A DNA stretch of 64,000 nucleotides, taken from positions 1-64,000 of the forward strand of contig CAOJXO010000002.1 of NCBI GenBank assembly GCA_948465545.1, given 5' to 3'. Every line of letters begins with the position of its first letter. Position 1 is the first letter of the stretch. Position numbers and translations under genes: made by a program. The notes under the pieces are model-generated. The model ran no database searches, was not told the DNA's origin, and saw only the letters and a program-made list of their open reading frames with translations. This DNA comes from an uncultured Bacillota bacterium. GTDB taxonomy: Bacteria > Bacillota > Clostridia > Christensenellales > UBA1242. Below are positions 40,457-49,513 of this stretch, piece after piece.

Positions 40457-42001
40457 ATGGAAATTTTGACTGAGAAGATTAACAAAAACTTTGAAAATAA
40501 ATTTGCAAATTTAAAACTCTTTGACGCTGTGTATGATAAAGGGCTAAATGTTTGCTCTATCACTTTCCTATATCCTTTCACTGGAGAGGAGTTAGGGGTA
40601 GAAGATAGAGATGCCCTTACAGCCTACGTCAGAGAGTTTTTGTCGTTAAATGCCAAAGTAAGAATCAAACTCAAAAAAAGTTTCCTTGATGACAACCTTA
40701 TAATTAAAGAAATCAAAAATTTCTTTGAAGCAGAGCATAAGGGAATCTTCCCTTACATATTCCAAGAGAATATTAAAATAGAAACAAATGAATATGATGT
40801 TGCAATCTCAATCGGAATGAACAAAGATATTTTATCTATGCTTGACGACGGCAAGATTAAAACCAACCTTAAAAACTTCCTTTCAAGACGTTTTATTGCC
40901 AATTTTGATATAGACCTTGTCGAAAGTGAAGATGAACTTCCTGACAGGGTGGATTTTGAGGATATTGCACCTTCATCACAAGCCAGAGTGCGAAGATATA
41001 AAGTTGAGATTATCAGCAAGTTTATCGGTGATAATATTGCACCTCAACCAGAATACATATCTGGAATTAATAAACCAAAAACATCGGTTATTCTTGCTGG
41101 AATAATCACAAACATTACCCAAAAGAAGTTTATCATCAAAAAAGGCAAGAGGCAGGGGGAAGAAAAAAGTTTATATACATTCAACCTCTCTGACGATAAC
41201 ACCATTGAATGTGTTTATTTTTGTTCTAAAACCAACGAACACAAAATGGAAAAACTTGAAGACGGATTATATATGGTTTGTGTAGGGGATATTCAAACTG
41301 GACTAAGCGGAAAACTTACTTATTATATAAAGAAAATGGCATACGCCAAAAAGGTTAACACTATTGATATTGAAGCCACACAAACCTTAACCAAGGCAGA
41401 ACGCAAACAAGTTGTATTTCCAGAGCCTATTCCTTCGTCAGCACAATCCAACTTATTTGAAGAAAAACCAAAATACAACGACTTTGTATTGTCTAACAAT
41501 ATTGTTGTTTTTGACGTAGAAACAACAGGACTTAATCCTGAAGGCGATGAGATTATTGAACTTGGTGCAGTCAAGGTGGTGAACGGAAGAATTAAAGAAA
41601 AGTTTTCTACATTTGTTAAACCAAAAGAGTCTATTCCAAAAGAGATTACAAACCTTACAGGTATAACAAACGAAATGGTTGCACATGCACCAACTATTGA
41701 AAATGTTATTGCCGACTTTTATGATTATACACGCGGCTGTGTAATAAGCGGGTATAATATTGTCGGCTTTGATATGAACTTTATTAAAAAAGCAGCCTCT
41801 GCAAATGGGCTTAAGTTTGACAACAACATTATGGACGTTTTTATTATGGCAAGACAGGCAAGTTTACGTACAGCCAACTACAAACTCGGAACAGTGGTTA
41901 AAGCCCTTGGTTTAACCCTTAATGACGCTCATAGGGCATATAATGATGCCCATGCCACCGCACTTGTCCTGCTGGAACTTAGCAAAATAAAAAATAAATA
42001 A
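40457..42001 (+). CDS. PolC-like protein with OB-fold and exonuclease but no polymerase domain
   Basis: The 514-residue protein resembles parts of DNA polymerase III PolC: an N-terminal region (about 1-190), an OB-fold-like segment (about 205-300, T-S-V-I-L-A-G-I-I-T-N-I-T) and a DnaQ-type 3'-5' exonuclease (about 345-512). The exonuclease residues are intact: F-D-V-E-T-T-G-L near 351-358, G-Y-N-I-V-G-F-D, and A-H-R-A-Y-N-D-A-H-A-T-A near the end. The PHP and polymerase domains of a full PolC (about 1400 residues) are missing, and the next gene is rimP. It sits after rseP, where polC normally is. It may proofread or trim DNA in trans. Confidence 0.8.
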   Translation: MEILTEKINKNFENKFANLKLFDAVYDKGLNVCSITFLYPFTGEELGVEDRDALTAYVREFLSLNAKVRIKLKKSFLDDNLIIKEIKNFFEAEHKGIFPYIFQENIKIETNEYDVAISIGMNKDILSMLDDGKIKTNLKNFLSRRFIANFDIDLVESEDELPDRVDFEDIAPSSQARVRRYKVEIISKFIGDNIAPQPEYISGINKPKTSVILAGIITNITQKKFIIKKGKRQGEEKSLYTFNLSDDNTIECVYFCSKTNEHKMEKLEDGLYMVCVGDIQTGLSGKLTYYIKKMAYAKKVNTIDIEATQTLTKAERKQVVFPEPIPSSAQSNLFEEKPKYNDFVLSNNIVVFDVETTGLNPEGDEIIELGAVKVVNGRIKEKFSTFVKPKESIPKEITNLTGITNEMVAHAPTIENVIADFYDYTRGCVISGYNIVGFDMNFIKKAASANGLKFDNNIMDVFIMARQASLRTANYKLGTVVKALGLTLNDAHRAYNDAHATALVLLELSKIKNK

Positions 42002-42039
42002 CTTTTTCAATTATTTTTTCTTATTTTTATTGATTTTTA

Positions 42040-42068
42040 TATTTATGTTTGCTATACTAAGAATGACT
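42040..42068 (+). promoter_or_regulatory. Promoter of the rimP-nusA-infB operon
   Basis: TTGATT (42040-42045), 17-bp spacer, TATACT (42063-42068) with TG upstream of the -10 box. Confidence 0.8.
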
Positions 42069-42079
42069 AGAATTGATTT

Positions 42080-42109
42080 GCAAGGAGTGAGCGAAAGCCC
42101 ACTCCTTGC
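42080..42109 (+). promoter_or_regulatory. GNRA-capped leader hairpin of the rimP operon
   Basis: GCAAGGAGTG (42080-42089) pairs with CACTCCTTGC (42100-42109), with one A-C mismatch, two more G-C pairs and a GAAA tetraloop. It lies at the 5' end of the transcript with no T-run, and its 3' arm (CTCCTT) is complementary to the Shine-Dalgarno type of sequence downstream at 42118-42126. Confidence 0.6.
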
Positions 42110-42133
42110 TTCATAAAAAGAGGAGGTTTTATT

Positions 42134-42595
42134 TTGGCAGGAAAAGTAAAAACAATAGTCAGCGAAAAAGTTGTTCCAGTAATCGAAAAACTAGGCTATG
42201 AGGTTGTCGATATTGAATATGGCAAGCAATCAGACGGCATGAACCTTACTTTCTATATTGATAATGACAAAGGTATCAATATTGAAGATTGTGAAAAGGT
42301 TAGCAAGGAGATTGACCCAATCTTAGATGAGTTAAATCCTACTGATGATGTGCCTTACATTTTGAATGTAAGTTCGCCCGGTATAGACAGACCGCTGAAA
42401 ACTGAACGCGACTTTGCCCGCAACCTTAACAAAGAAATTGAGGTAACTCTATTTTCAAAAATGGACGGCAAAAAAGTTTTCAAAGGGACTCTTATTTCTT
42501 ATGATAAAGAGCAACTTGTTTTGGAGCAAAATAACCAAAATTTAACCTTTAGTCGTGAAAAAATTGCACACATTGTGCCAATAATTAATTTTTAA
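42134..42595 (+). CDS. rimP: Ribosome maturation factor RimP
   Basis: RimP assists 30S assembly. The 153 residues show the family blocks G-Y-E-V-V-D-I-E-Y near 19-27, the D-C-E-K-V-S-K-E-I-D-P segment near 52-62, and Y-I-L-N-V-S-S-P-G-I-D-R-P-L near 75-88. Translation starts at TTG with AGGAGG 7 nt upstream. A leader hairpin precedes it and nusA follows after 14 nt. Confidence 0.95.
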   Translation: MAGKVKTIVSEKVVPVIEKLGYEVVDIEYGKQSDGMNLTFYIDNDKGINIEDCEKVSKEIDPILDELNPTDDVPYILNVSSPGIDRPLKTERDFARNLNKEIEVTLFSKMDGKKVFKGTLISYDKEQLVLEQNNQNLTFSREKIAHIVPIINF

Positions 42596-42609
42596 GGAGA
42601 AAACAAAAA

Positions 42610-43761
42610 ATGATTAATAAAGATTTCTTTCAAGCACTTGACGATTTAGAAGCAGAAAAGAAAATTGATAAGGCCACCTTTCTTTCAACACTTGAAACTG
42701 CACTTACCTCAGCATACAAGAAAATGTATGGCGAGGCTAAAAGTGCAATGGTTAAACTCAATCCAGAAAAAGCAACCATTAAAATTTATTCTTATAAAAC
42801 TATCGTTAACGAAGTGACTGACCCTGATAAAGAGATTTCTCTTCCAGAGGCTAGACTTATCAAAAAATCTTTCAAGATTGGTGATGTTGTTACCACTGAG
42901 GAATCTACCAAAGATTTCGGACGTATTGCCGCTCAAACTGCAAAGCAAGTGGTTATGCAAAAAATTAAAGAAATGGAACGTCAAATCGCTGTTTCTGAAC
43001 TCTCTGAAAAGGAAGATGAACTTTTAACTACAATCGTTAAACGTATTGACAATGGCACAGTATATGTTCAAATTTCTGGCTCTCATACCGAAGGCGTTAT
43101 GCTTCCTTCAGACCAAATCCCTGGCGAAAAATTTAATGTAGGGGATAGAATTAAGGTTTACGTTAAGAAGATTAAAGAGTCTTTTAAAGGTACTCAAATT
43201 CAAGTAACAAGAAGCAATATTGGCTTTGTAAGAAAGATATTTGAACTTGAAATTCCTGAAATTTCAAACGGAGATGTTAAGATTAAAAATATCTCACGTG
43301 ACCCAGGAAACAGAACAAAAGTTGCTATATTTACAGAAAAACCAAACCTTGACCCTATCGGCACTTGTGTTGGCTATCGCGGACAACGTATCGACACTAT
43401 CGTGTCTGAACTCAATGGAGAAAAAATCGACCTTATTGAATATAGCGATGACCCACTTGAATATATTGCTAGGGCACTTAGTCCTGCAAAAGTTATAAGT
43501 GTTGAAACTAACGAAAGTTTAAATGCTTCACGTGTAATTGTTCCTGATGACAAACTTTCTCTTGCTATCGGAAAGGGTGGTCAAAATGTTAGACTTGCGG
43601 CTAGACTTACAGGCTGGAAGATAGAAGTTAAACCAGAAAGTGCTGTATCAACAACCTCATCAGTTGAAACACATGAATATGAACTTACTGAACTTACCGA
43701 TGAAGATTCTTTCCAAAACTTTGACGACCTTGAAGAACTTTCTCCACTTGATGAGGATTAA
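42610..43761 (+). CDS. nusA: Transcription factor NusA
   Basis: NusA modulates pausing and termination. The 383-residue protein has the N-terminal RNAP-binding domain (about 1-130, with I-A-A-Q-T-A-K-Q-V near 108-116), an S1 domain (about 135-200) and two KH domains ending in G-Q-N-V-R-L-A-A-R-L-T-G-W near 323-335. A short acidic C-terminal tail follows. AAGGAG precedes the ATG. The gene is the second in the operon. Confidence 0.97.
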   Translation: MINKDFFQALDDLEAEKKIDKATFLSTLETALTSAYKKMYGEAKSAMVKLNPEKATIKIYSYKTIVNEVTDPDKEISLPEARLIKKSFKIGDVVTTEESTKDFGRIAAQTAKQVVMQKIKEMERQIAVSELSEKEDELLTTIVKRIDNGTVYVQISGSHTEGVMLPSDQIPGEKFNVGDRIKVYVKKIKESFKGTQIQVTRSNIGFVRKIFELEIPEISNGDVKIKNISRDPGNRTKVAIFTEKPNLDPIGTCVGYRGQRIDTIVSELNGEKIDLIEYSDDPLEYIARALSPAKVISVETNESLNASRVIVPDDKLSLAIGKGGQNVRLAARLTGWKIEVKPESAVSTTSSVETHEYELTELTDEDSFQNFDDLEELSPLDED

Positions 43762-43762
43762 T

Positions 43763-44020
43763 ATGGAAATTCTTAGAATGTGCGTTGCGTGCAGGCAATC
43801 AAAAGATAAAAGAGAACTTGTACGTATCGTCAAAGATAAAACAGGGCAAATAAGTATCGACCTTACTGGCAAGAAAAATGGCAGAGGTGCATATGTTTGC
43901 AGAGATAAGGAATGTTTTAACAAACTTAAAAAACAAAAATCTTTAAATAGGGCATTTGGAACAAATGTTCCAGACGAAATAATAAACTCTCTTGAAGAGG
44001 AATTATTCAAACAGAATTAG
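43763..44020 (+). CDS. ylxR: YlxR family RNA-binding protein
   Basis: This 85-residue member of the YlxR/DUF448 family lies in the classic nusA-ylxR-infB position. The signature C-V-A-C-R-Q-S-K-D-K-R-E-L-V-R-I-V is at 7-23, and G-R-G-A-Y-V-C is near 41-47. The ATG at 43763 comes 1 nt after the nusA stop; longer readings into nusA are not credible. The L7Ae-like gene ylxQ, usually between ylxR and infB, is absent. Confidence 0.93.
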   Translation: MEILRMCVACRQSKDKRELVRIVKDKTGQISIDLTGKKNGRGAYVCRDKECFNKLKKQKSLNRAFGTNVPDEIINSLEEELFKQN

Positions 44021-44040
44021 AATTATAAAGGAGCAATAAT

Positions 44041-46563
44041 TTGGCTAATCAAACATTAAACAATCTTAGAACTATACATGACTTGCAAAAAGAAGGAACA
44101 CTCCTTGAACTTTTGCGTAGTGTTAGGTCGGCAAAGGGCGATATTGATAACTTTGCTAAGTCTTTGTTGAACCAAAAACACACACTTGAAGAAAAGGAAA
44201 AGGTGACACTTCAAGAAGAAAAGAAAACTACCGTTGCTACTCCTGTTGTAGAGGCAGTTCCAGAGATTAAACCAGAGCAAAAACCTACTGCTCCTGTTTT
44301 TGCAAATGGTCAAAAGAACTCAAATAACAATTTTAGAAAGTTTGATAATAATAAGCCAAATCAAAGACCTTTCGATAGACAAAATTCTTTCAATAATAAT
44401 CGTGAAGGAAATAGTCAAGGAAGATTTAATAATAATCAAAACAGACCATTTAACAACAATAGACCTCAAGGTCAAAATGGTGGATTTAATAATAGACCTC
44501 AGGGACAAAACAAGAAATTTGGCTCAAATAATTTTGTATCAACTAAGGTTAATAATTTCAGAAACTTTAATGATGCACCTGAGATTGATTTGAAGTCAGA
44601 GCGAAACTATCAACAAAAAACAAAATTTGCTCAAAAGCACAATTCTGCATCTGATGAAAAGAAAGTGCCAAACAGAAAACTTGGAGGCGGTGAGCGTCGC
44701 AACAATATTCTTATTGAAGATGAGGACGGCATACAAGAGGTAAGTTACGGCTCTAGAAAGAGCGTTGTTAAAAAGAAGAAAGATAACGTAGCAGTTATTG
44801 CACCAGCAATCAAGCACGCTGTTCTTACTTCAAATGAAATTACAATAAAAGATTTCAGTGAAAAGATTGGTAAACCTGTTACCGAAATTGTTAAGAAACT
44901 TATGATGCTTGGTATTATGGCAACCATCAATAGTAATATTGATTTCGACACCGCTGAACTTGTTGCAAGCGATTTTGAAATTACGCTTGAACTTAAACTT
45001 GATAAATCTTATGAAGAAAAGATGCTTGAATCCGCAAGCGTGGCAGATGATGCTGACAGCCTTGTTAAACGTCCTCCAGTTGTTGCTGTTATGGGTCACG
45101 TTGACCATGGTAAAACTTCTCTTCTTGATGCATTCAGAAAAACAAATGTTGTGGCTGGAGAGGCTGGTGGTATCACACAAAAAATTGGTGCATATCAAAT
45201 CAGTTTCAATGGTGAAAAGATAACATTTATTGATACCCCAGGACACGCCGCTTTCACTGCAATGCGTGCAAGAGGTGCTAAGGCAACAGATATTGCAATC
45301 CTTGTTGTTGCAGCCGATGATGGCATTATGCCTCAAACAATAGAAGCAATCAACCATATCAAGGCAGCAAACGTACCTATGATTGTTGCAATCAACAAAA
45401 TGGATAAGCCAGAAGCAAATCCAGATAGAGTTAAACAACAACTTGCCGAACATGGTGTTCTTCCAGAAGAATGGGGTGGAGATGCTGTTGTAGTTCCTAT
45501 TTCAGCCAAAACAGGCTTAGGACTTGACGAACTTAAAAAGATGATTCTTCTTGTTGCTGAGGTACAAGAATTTAAGGCAAACCCTAATAAAATGGCGACT
45601 GGTGTTGTTATTGAGGCTGAACTTGACAAGAACCGTGGGCCAGTAGCATCTATACTTGTTCAAAATGGTACTTTGAAGGTTGGTGATTCAATCATGTCTG
45701 GTATCACTTACGGAAAGGTTAGGGCAATGTTTAATGACGAAGGTAAATCTGTTAAGGTGGCAGGTCCATCAACACCTGTTGCTGTGCTTGGATTTAATGA
45801 AGTCCCTCTTTCTGGCGACCATGTATATGCGGTTGAAGAATCTCTTTCTAAACAGGTTATTCAAGAGCGTATTGCAAAAATCAAAAATGAACGAAGCAAA
45901 CAAAGTTCTGGCGTAACCCTTGACAACTTTATGAATAAGGTGCATGAGGGTACTCTTAAAAATCTCAATATTATCATCAAAGCAGACACAATCGGTTCTG
46001 TTGAAGCATTAAAATCTACTCTTGCTCCTATCCAAAATGAGGAGGCAAAAGTTAATGTAATTCATAGCGGAGCAGGTGCTGTAACCGAATCTGATGTAAT
46101 CCTTGCAAACACCACTGGTGCTATTATAATTTGCTTCAACCAAAAACCTGTGCCAAAGGCGAAAGCAATGGCAGAGAGCCTTAAAGTGGAAATTAAAGAA
46201 TACAAGATTATTTACGAAGTTGTTGACGACATCACAAATGCAATCAACGGCATGATGAGTATTAAATATGAAGAAAAATATATCGGTAATGCAGAAATCA
46301 GACTTGTATTTAAACTTTCTACTGCAGGTAAGGTTGCAGGCTCATATGTTAAAGATGGTAAAGTTACAAGAAATGCCATTGCAAAAGTTATGCGTGGAAA
46401 TGAAGAAATCGGCGTAACCACCGTAGACTCATTAAAGATTGTTAAAGATGAAAAAGCAGAAGTTGCTAAAGGCTACGAATGTGGTATTAAACTTCATGAT
46501 AATATCGACTTCAAAGAAGGCGACACAATCGACTTCTACATCAAAGAAGCAATTAAAAGATAA
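44041..46563 (+). CDS. infB: Translation initiation factor IF-2
   Basis: IF-2 brings fMet-tRNA to the ribosome. Translation starts at TTG with AAAGGAG upstream. Of the 840 residues, about 90-195 are a low-complexity Asn/Gln/Phe/Arg-rich segment with R-P-F-N-N-N and R-P-Q-G-Q repeats. The IF2_N helix-rich domain (near 258-310), the GTPase domain (G-H-V-D-H-G-K-T near 352-359, D-T-P-G-H, N-K-M-D) and domains II-IV follow. Confidence 0.97.
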   Translation: MANQTLNNLRTIHDLQKEGTLLELLRSVRSAKGDIDNFAKSLLNQKHTLEEKEKVTLQEEKKTTVATPVVEAVPEIKPEQKPTAPVFANGQKNSNNNFRKFDNNKPNQRPFDRQNSFNNNREGNSQGRFNNNQNRPFNNNRPQGQNGGFNNRPQGQNKKFGSNNFVSTKVNNFRNFNDAPEIDLKSERNYQQKTKFAQKHNSASDEKKVPNRKLGGGERRNNILIEDEDGIQEVSYGSRKSVVKKKKDNVAVIAPAIKHAVLTSNEITIKDFSEKIGKPVTEIVKKLMMLGIMATINSNIDFDTAELVASDFEITLELKLDKSYEEKMLESASVADDADSLVKRPPVVAVMGHVDHGKTSLLDAFRKTNVVAGEAGGITQKIGAYQISFNGEKITFIDTPGHAAFTAMRARGAKATDIAILVVAADDGIMPQTIEAINHIKAANVPMIVAINKMDKPEANPDRVKQQLAEHGVLPEEWGGDAVVVPISAKTGLGLDELKKMILLVAEVQEFKANPNKMATGVVIEAELDKNRGPVASILVQNGTLKVGDSIMSGITYGKVRAMFNDEGKSVKVAGPSTPVAVLGFNEVPLSGDHVYAVEESLSKQVIQERIAKIKNERSKQSSGVTLDNFMNKVHEGTLKNLNIIIKADTIGSVEALKSTLAPIQNEEAKVNVIHSGAGAVTESDVILANTTGAIIICFNQKPVPKAKAMAESLKVEIKEYKIIYEVVDDITNAINGMMSIKYEEKYIGNAEIRLVFKLSTAGKVAGSYVKDGKVTRNAIAKVMRGNEEIGVTTVDSLKIVKDEKAEVAKGYECGIKLHDNIDFKEGDTIDFYIKEAIKR

Positions 46564-46581
46564 TTATAAGGAGGTGGCATA

Positions 46582-46947
46582 ATGCCATCAAATAGAATAG
46601 AGCGTGCAAACAGCGAAATTCAACGTTGTCTTGCTGACATAATTCAAAACAAACTTAATAACCCTCATCTTCAATCTCTTATTTATGTAAGCGAAGTTAA
46701 GGTTACACCTGACTTCAAATTCTGCAAGGTAAAAATAAGCCTTGACACAACTGACGAAAGTGCAAAAAAGAATACTCTTTCAATACTCCAAAAGTCAGAA
46801 GGCTTTATCAAGCACGAACTTGCTGAAATGGTTAGAATGCCACAAGTGCCAAAACTTACATTTGAATATGATAAGGGTGCTGAGGCTTCTATTCGTATCA
46901 ATGAGATATTAAAGAATTTAAACATTCCTAAAGATGACGGGGAATAA
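46582..46947 (+). CDS. rbfA: Ribosome-binding factor A
   Basis: RbfA aids 30S maturation. The 121-residue KH-fold protein shows N-R-I-E-R-A-N-S-E-I-Q-R-C-L-A-D-I near the start, V-T-P-D-F-K-F-C-K-V near 36-45 and the P-K-L-T-F-E-Y-D segment near 91-98. AAGGAGG precedes it. It ends the infB part of the operon, and a hairpin follows before truB. Confidence 0.95.
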   Translation: MPSNRIERANSEIQRCLADIIQNKLNNPHLQSLIYVSEVKVTPDFKFCKVKISLDTTDESAKKNTLSILQKSEGFIKHELAEMVRMPQVPKLTFEYDKGAEASIRINEILKNLNIPKDDGE

Positions 46948-46963
46948 TAAAAAATAAAGACAA

Positions 46964-46998
46964 GATAAAAAAGGCAAATCAAATTGCTCTTTTTTATC
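46964..46998 (+). terminator. Hairpin between rbfA and truB, possible terminator
   Basis: GATAAAAAAG (46964-46973) pairs perfectly with CTTTTTTATC (46989-46998), with an inner GCAA/TTGC stem. The T-run is inside the stem, so termination may be partial. Confidence 0.55.
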
Positions 46999-47016
46999 AT
47001 ATAAGGATAAATTTCT

Positions 47017-47871
47017 ATGAAACAAGAAATAAATGGAATTATACTTGTTAATAAACCACGGGGAATAAGTTCTAATACGGTTGTCAATATCGTTAAAAGG
47101 GCAGTAAACGCACAAAAAGCAGGGCATCTAGGCACTCTTGATGTTGCAGGTGAAGGCTTGCTTCCAGTCACCCTTGGAAAAGGTACAAAACTGTTCGACT
47201 ACTATCTTAAAAAAGACAAGGTTTATAAAACTGTATTCAAATTCGGTCAGACCACTGACACTCTTGACCTAGAAGGGCAGATAACCGACTTTGATGATAA
47301 AGTAATCACTATCGGGCAGATACAAGCAGTACTTGGAAAATTTGTGGGAAAGATGGCACAAATGCCACCACAATATTCCGCTAAAAAAATAAATGGGCAA
47401 AAGGCATACGACCTTGCACGTAAAGGTGAGGTTGCCGATTTAAAACCAAAAGAAATCGAAATATATAATATTAGCCTATTAAAACAAGTGAAGGATAACA
47501 CCTTTGAACTTTTGGTACACTGTTCTAGCGGAACTTATATACGCTCACTTGTTAGAGATATGGCAACAGAACTTTCAACATTTGGTGTTATGCTTAGCAT
47601 ACAACGCACCAAATGTGGTGAATTTGAATTAGAAAGTAGTTTTACGCTTGAAGAAATAAAAGGCGGAAAATATAACATAATTAAACTTGATTCTCTTTTT
47701 GAATTTGAAGAAATACACTTTACTGATACCGAAACTGATAAGGTTTTGAATGGTGTTTGGATAAAGACAAATAAACCTAATGGCAGATATAAAGGCTATG
47801 GCAAAGGGGAATTTCTAGGGCTTATTGAAATTTCAAAAGGTATTGCAAAGTTTAATTTAAGATTAATTTAA
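47017..47871 (+). CDS. truB: tRNA pseudouridine(55) synthase TruB
   Basis: TruB makes pseudouridine 55 in the T-loop of tRNAs. The catalytic aspartate lies in H-L-G-T-L-D-V-A-G-E-G-L-L-P at about 37-50 (Asp42). The Q-M-P-P-Q-Y-S-A-K-K-I-N-G segment is near 111-123 and the S-S-G-T-Y-I-R-S-L-V-R-D motif near 171-182. The 284-residue length is normal. ribF and rpsO, which often follow, are absent. Confidence 0.96.
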   Translation: MKQEINGIILVNKPRGISSNTVVNIVKRAVNAQKAGHLGTLDVAGEGLLPVTLGKGTKLFDYYLKKDKVYKTVFKFGQTTDTLDLEGQITDFDDKVITIGQIQAVLGKFVGKMAQMPPQYSAKKINGQKAYDLARKGEVADLKPKEIEIYNISLLKQVKDNTFELLVHCSSGTYIRSLVRDMATELSTFGVMLSIQRTKCGEFELESSFTLEEIKGGKYNIIKLDSLFEFEEIHFTDTETDKVLNGVWIKTNKPNGRYKGYGKGEFLGLIEISKGIAKFNLRLI

Positions 47872-47880
47872 AGGGGATTT

Positions 47881-48750
47881 ATGGCAATAAGATTTGGCAG
47901 TTCTGGGTGCGGAATAGAGTTTGCAGAAGAGGATAATTCTTCTCTTTTATTCGTGCCAGATTTTATTAAAAGAAAGGGGTTAAATGCCTTTGAATATTCT
48001 TTCGGTCATGGCTATCGTATGCACGAAGAGACCGCTAGAGAAGTGGGGCTACTTTTTCGCAAATACGATATAAAGGTTAGCATTCATGCACCTTATTACA
48101 TAAACTTCGCAAATCCTGATGAGGAAATGTATCACAAAAGTGAAGGCTATCTTCGCACTGGAATTAAGTTTTTAAGGGCGTTTGGTTATGCCGACCACTT
48201 GGTGTTCCATTCAGGCTCTTGCGGTAAAGAGGATAGGCAGATATGCCTAGACCGAATTAAATATCGCTTTGAAAAAACCTTTGATAAATTTGAAAAAGAA
48301 GGGCTATTTAAAGATATTTGGCTTTGCCCAGAAACTATGGGAAAGCCACTTCAAATAGGCAGTTATAAAGAGGTTGTAGATTTCTGTTTAATTCACCCTA
48401 AGGTTGTGCCAACATTTGATTTCGGACATATAAATGCACTTACGCAAGGTAGTTTAAAAGGAAAAGATGACTACAAACGTATTATTGATTATTCTATAGA
48501 AAAACTTGGCAAAGAAAAAATGGATAACTGCCATATTCACTTCTCAAAAATTCAATATGGCGAAAAGGGCGAAATTAGACACCTCAATTTTGAAGATGAT
48601 ATTTATGGCCCAGACTATGAACCTTTGATGGAAATCCTTGCAGATTATAAACTAGGGGCAAGGGTAATCAGTGAGTCAGCAGGTATGCAACCCCGTGATG
48701 CAAAAATAATGAAGGACTATTTTGAAAAATATTCAAATTCATTAAAATGA
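47881..48750 (+). CDS. nfo: Endonuclease IV-type AP endonuclease
   Basis: This TIM-barrel enzyme of the Nfo family should cut DNA at abasic sites using metal ions. The 289 residues show the family metal-ligand pattern: S-I-H-A-P-Y (near 66), F-H-S-G-S near 109, P-E-T-M-G-K near 153, F-D-F-G-H-I near 184, H-I-H-F-S-K near 222, and S-E-S-A near the end. It follows truB by 9 nt with AGGGGAT upstream, so it is probably in the same transcript. Related xylose-isomerase-like enzymes are a less likely alternative. Confidence 0.88.
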   Translation: MAIRFGSSGCGIEFAEEDNSSLLFVPDFIKRKGLNAFEYSFGHGYRMHEETAREVGLLFRKYDIKVSIHAPYYINFANPDEEMYHKSEGYLRTGIKFLRAFGYADHLVFHSGSCGKEDRQICLDRIKYRFEKTFDKFEKEGLFKDIWLCPETMGKPLQIGSYKEVVDFCLIHPKVVPTFDFGHINALTQGSLKGKDDYKRIIDYSIEKLGKEKMDNCHIHFSKIQYGEKGEIRHLNFEDDIYGPDYEPLMEILADYKLGARVISESAGMQPRDAKIMKDYFEKYSNSLK

Positions 48751-48764
48751 TTTATAGTTTTTAC

Positions 48765-48793
48765 TAGACAAATGGAGTTTGTTGTGTTAAAAT
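48765..48793 (+). promoter_or_regulatory. Promoter of efp
   Basis: TAGACA (48765-48770), 17-bp spacer, TAAAAT (48788-48793). Confidence 0.7.
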
Positions 48794-48826
48794 ATACAAG
48801 AAAATAATTTAAGGAGATTTTTATTT

Positions 48827-49387
48827 ATGGTTACAGCAGGCGAATTTAGAAAAGGTACTACTTTTGAAATGGACGGAGCAGTGTATTCAGTTATTGAATT
48901 CTTACACGTTAAACCTGGAAAGGGCTCTCCATTTGTAAGAGCAAAATTAAAAAATGTTATGACAGGTCAAGTAAAGGAACAAACTTTCAACCCTTCCGAC
49001 AAATTCCAAGTAGCAGTTATTGAAAAGAAAGAAATGACTTATCTATATAACGATGGCGAAATCTACTACTTCATGGACGCAGAAACTTACGACCAAATCC
49101 CTCTCAACAGAGAGTCAGCAGAAGAGGCACTCAACTTTGTTAAGGAAAACACAAACTGCACTATGTATTTCTACAAGGGAAATCCTTTTGCGGTATATGC
49201 TCCTACCTTTGTTGAACTTGAAGTTGTTGATTGTGAACCTGCAGTGCAAGGGGATACTTCAAAATCTACAACTAAACCTGCTCAACTTGAAACAGGATAT
49301 ACTATTGCAGTTCCACTTTTTGTAGGCATTGGCGATAAGATTCGTGTTGATACAAGAGATGGTTCTTATATTGAAAGAGTAAAATAA
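48827..49387 (+). CDS. efp: Elongation factor P
   Basis: EF-P relieves ribosome stalling at proline stretches. The 186-residue protein has the three KOW/OB domains. The loop tip [12 protein letters not shown] is at 28-39, with Lys32 at the position that is modified in some bacteria. [16 protein letters not shown] lies at the end. AAGGAG precedes the ATG. It is a single gene with its own promoter and terminator, next to spoIIIA. Confidence 0.97.
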   Translation: MVTAGEFRKGTTFEMDGAVYSVIEFLHVKPGKGSPFVRAKLKNVMTGQVKEQTFNPSDKFQVAVIEKKEMTYLYNDGEIYYFMDAETYDQIPLNRESAEEALNFVKENTNCTMYFYKGNPFAVYAPTFVELEVVDCEPAVQGDTSKSTTKPAQLETGYTIAVPLFVGIGDKIRVDTRDGSYIERVK

Positions 49388-49400
49388 CAAAATAGTTTTA

Positions 49401-49430
49401 AACGTCTTGCAAAATGCAAGGCGTTTTTTT
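49401..49430 (+). terminator. Terminator of efp
   Basis: AACGTCTTGCA (49401-49411) pairs with TGCAAGGCGTT (49415-49425, one T-G wobble), then T residues. Confidence 0.9.
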
Positions 49431-49467
49431 GTTGCCACAAAACGACAAAGATTGCAGGGCTACTTTG

Positions 49468-49498
49468 ATATTTTTAAGGGTGCAATCCGCATAGGTTA
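49468..49498 (+). promoter_or_regulatory. Possible sigma-E-type promoter of spoIIIA
   Basis: ATATT at 49468-49472 and CATAGGTTA at 49490-49498 resemble the -35 and -10 of a mother-cell sigma factor, although the 17-nt gap is a little longer than usual. The operon is under sigma-E in Bacillus. No sigma-A promoter is evident here. Confidence 0.35.
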
Positions 49499-49513
49499 CT
49501 GCAAGGAGTGATT

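Noticed and set aside
44830..45453. Minus-strand 207-codon open frame inside infB
   Set aside because: Cys/Asn-rich antisense shadow of a highly conserved GTPase gene.
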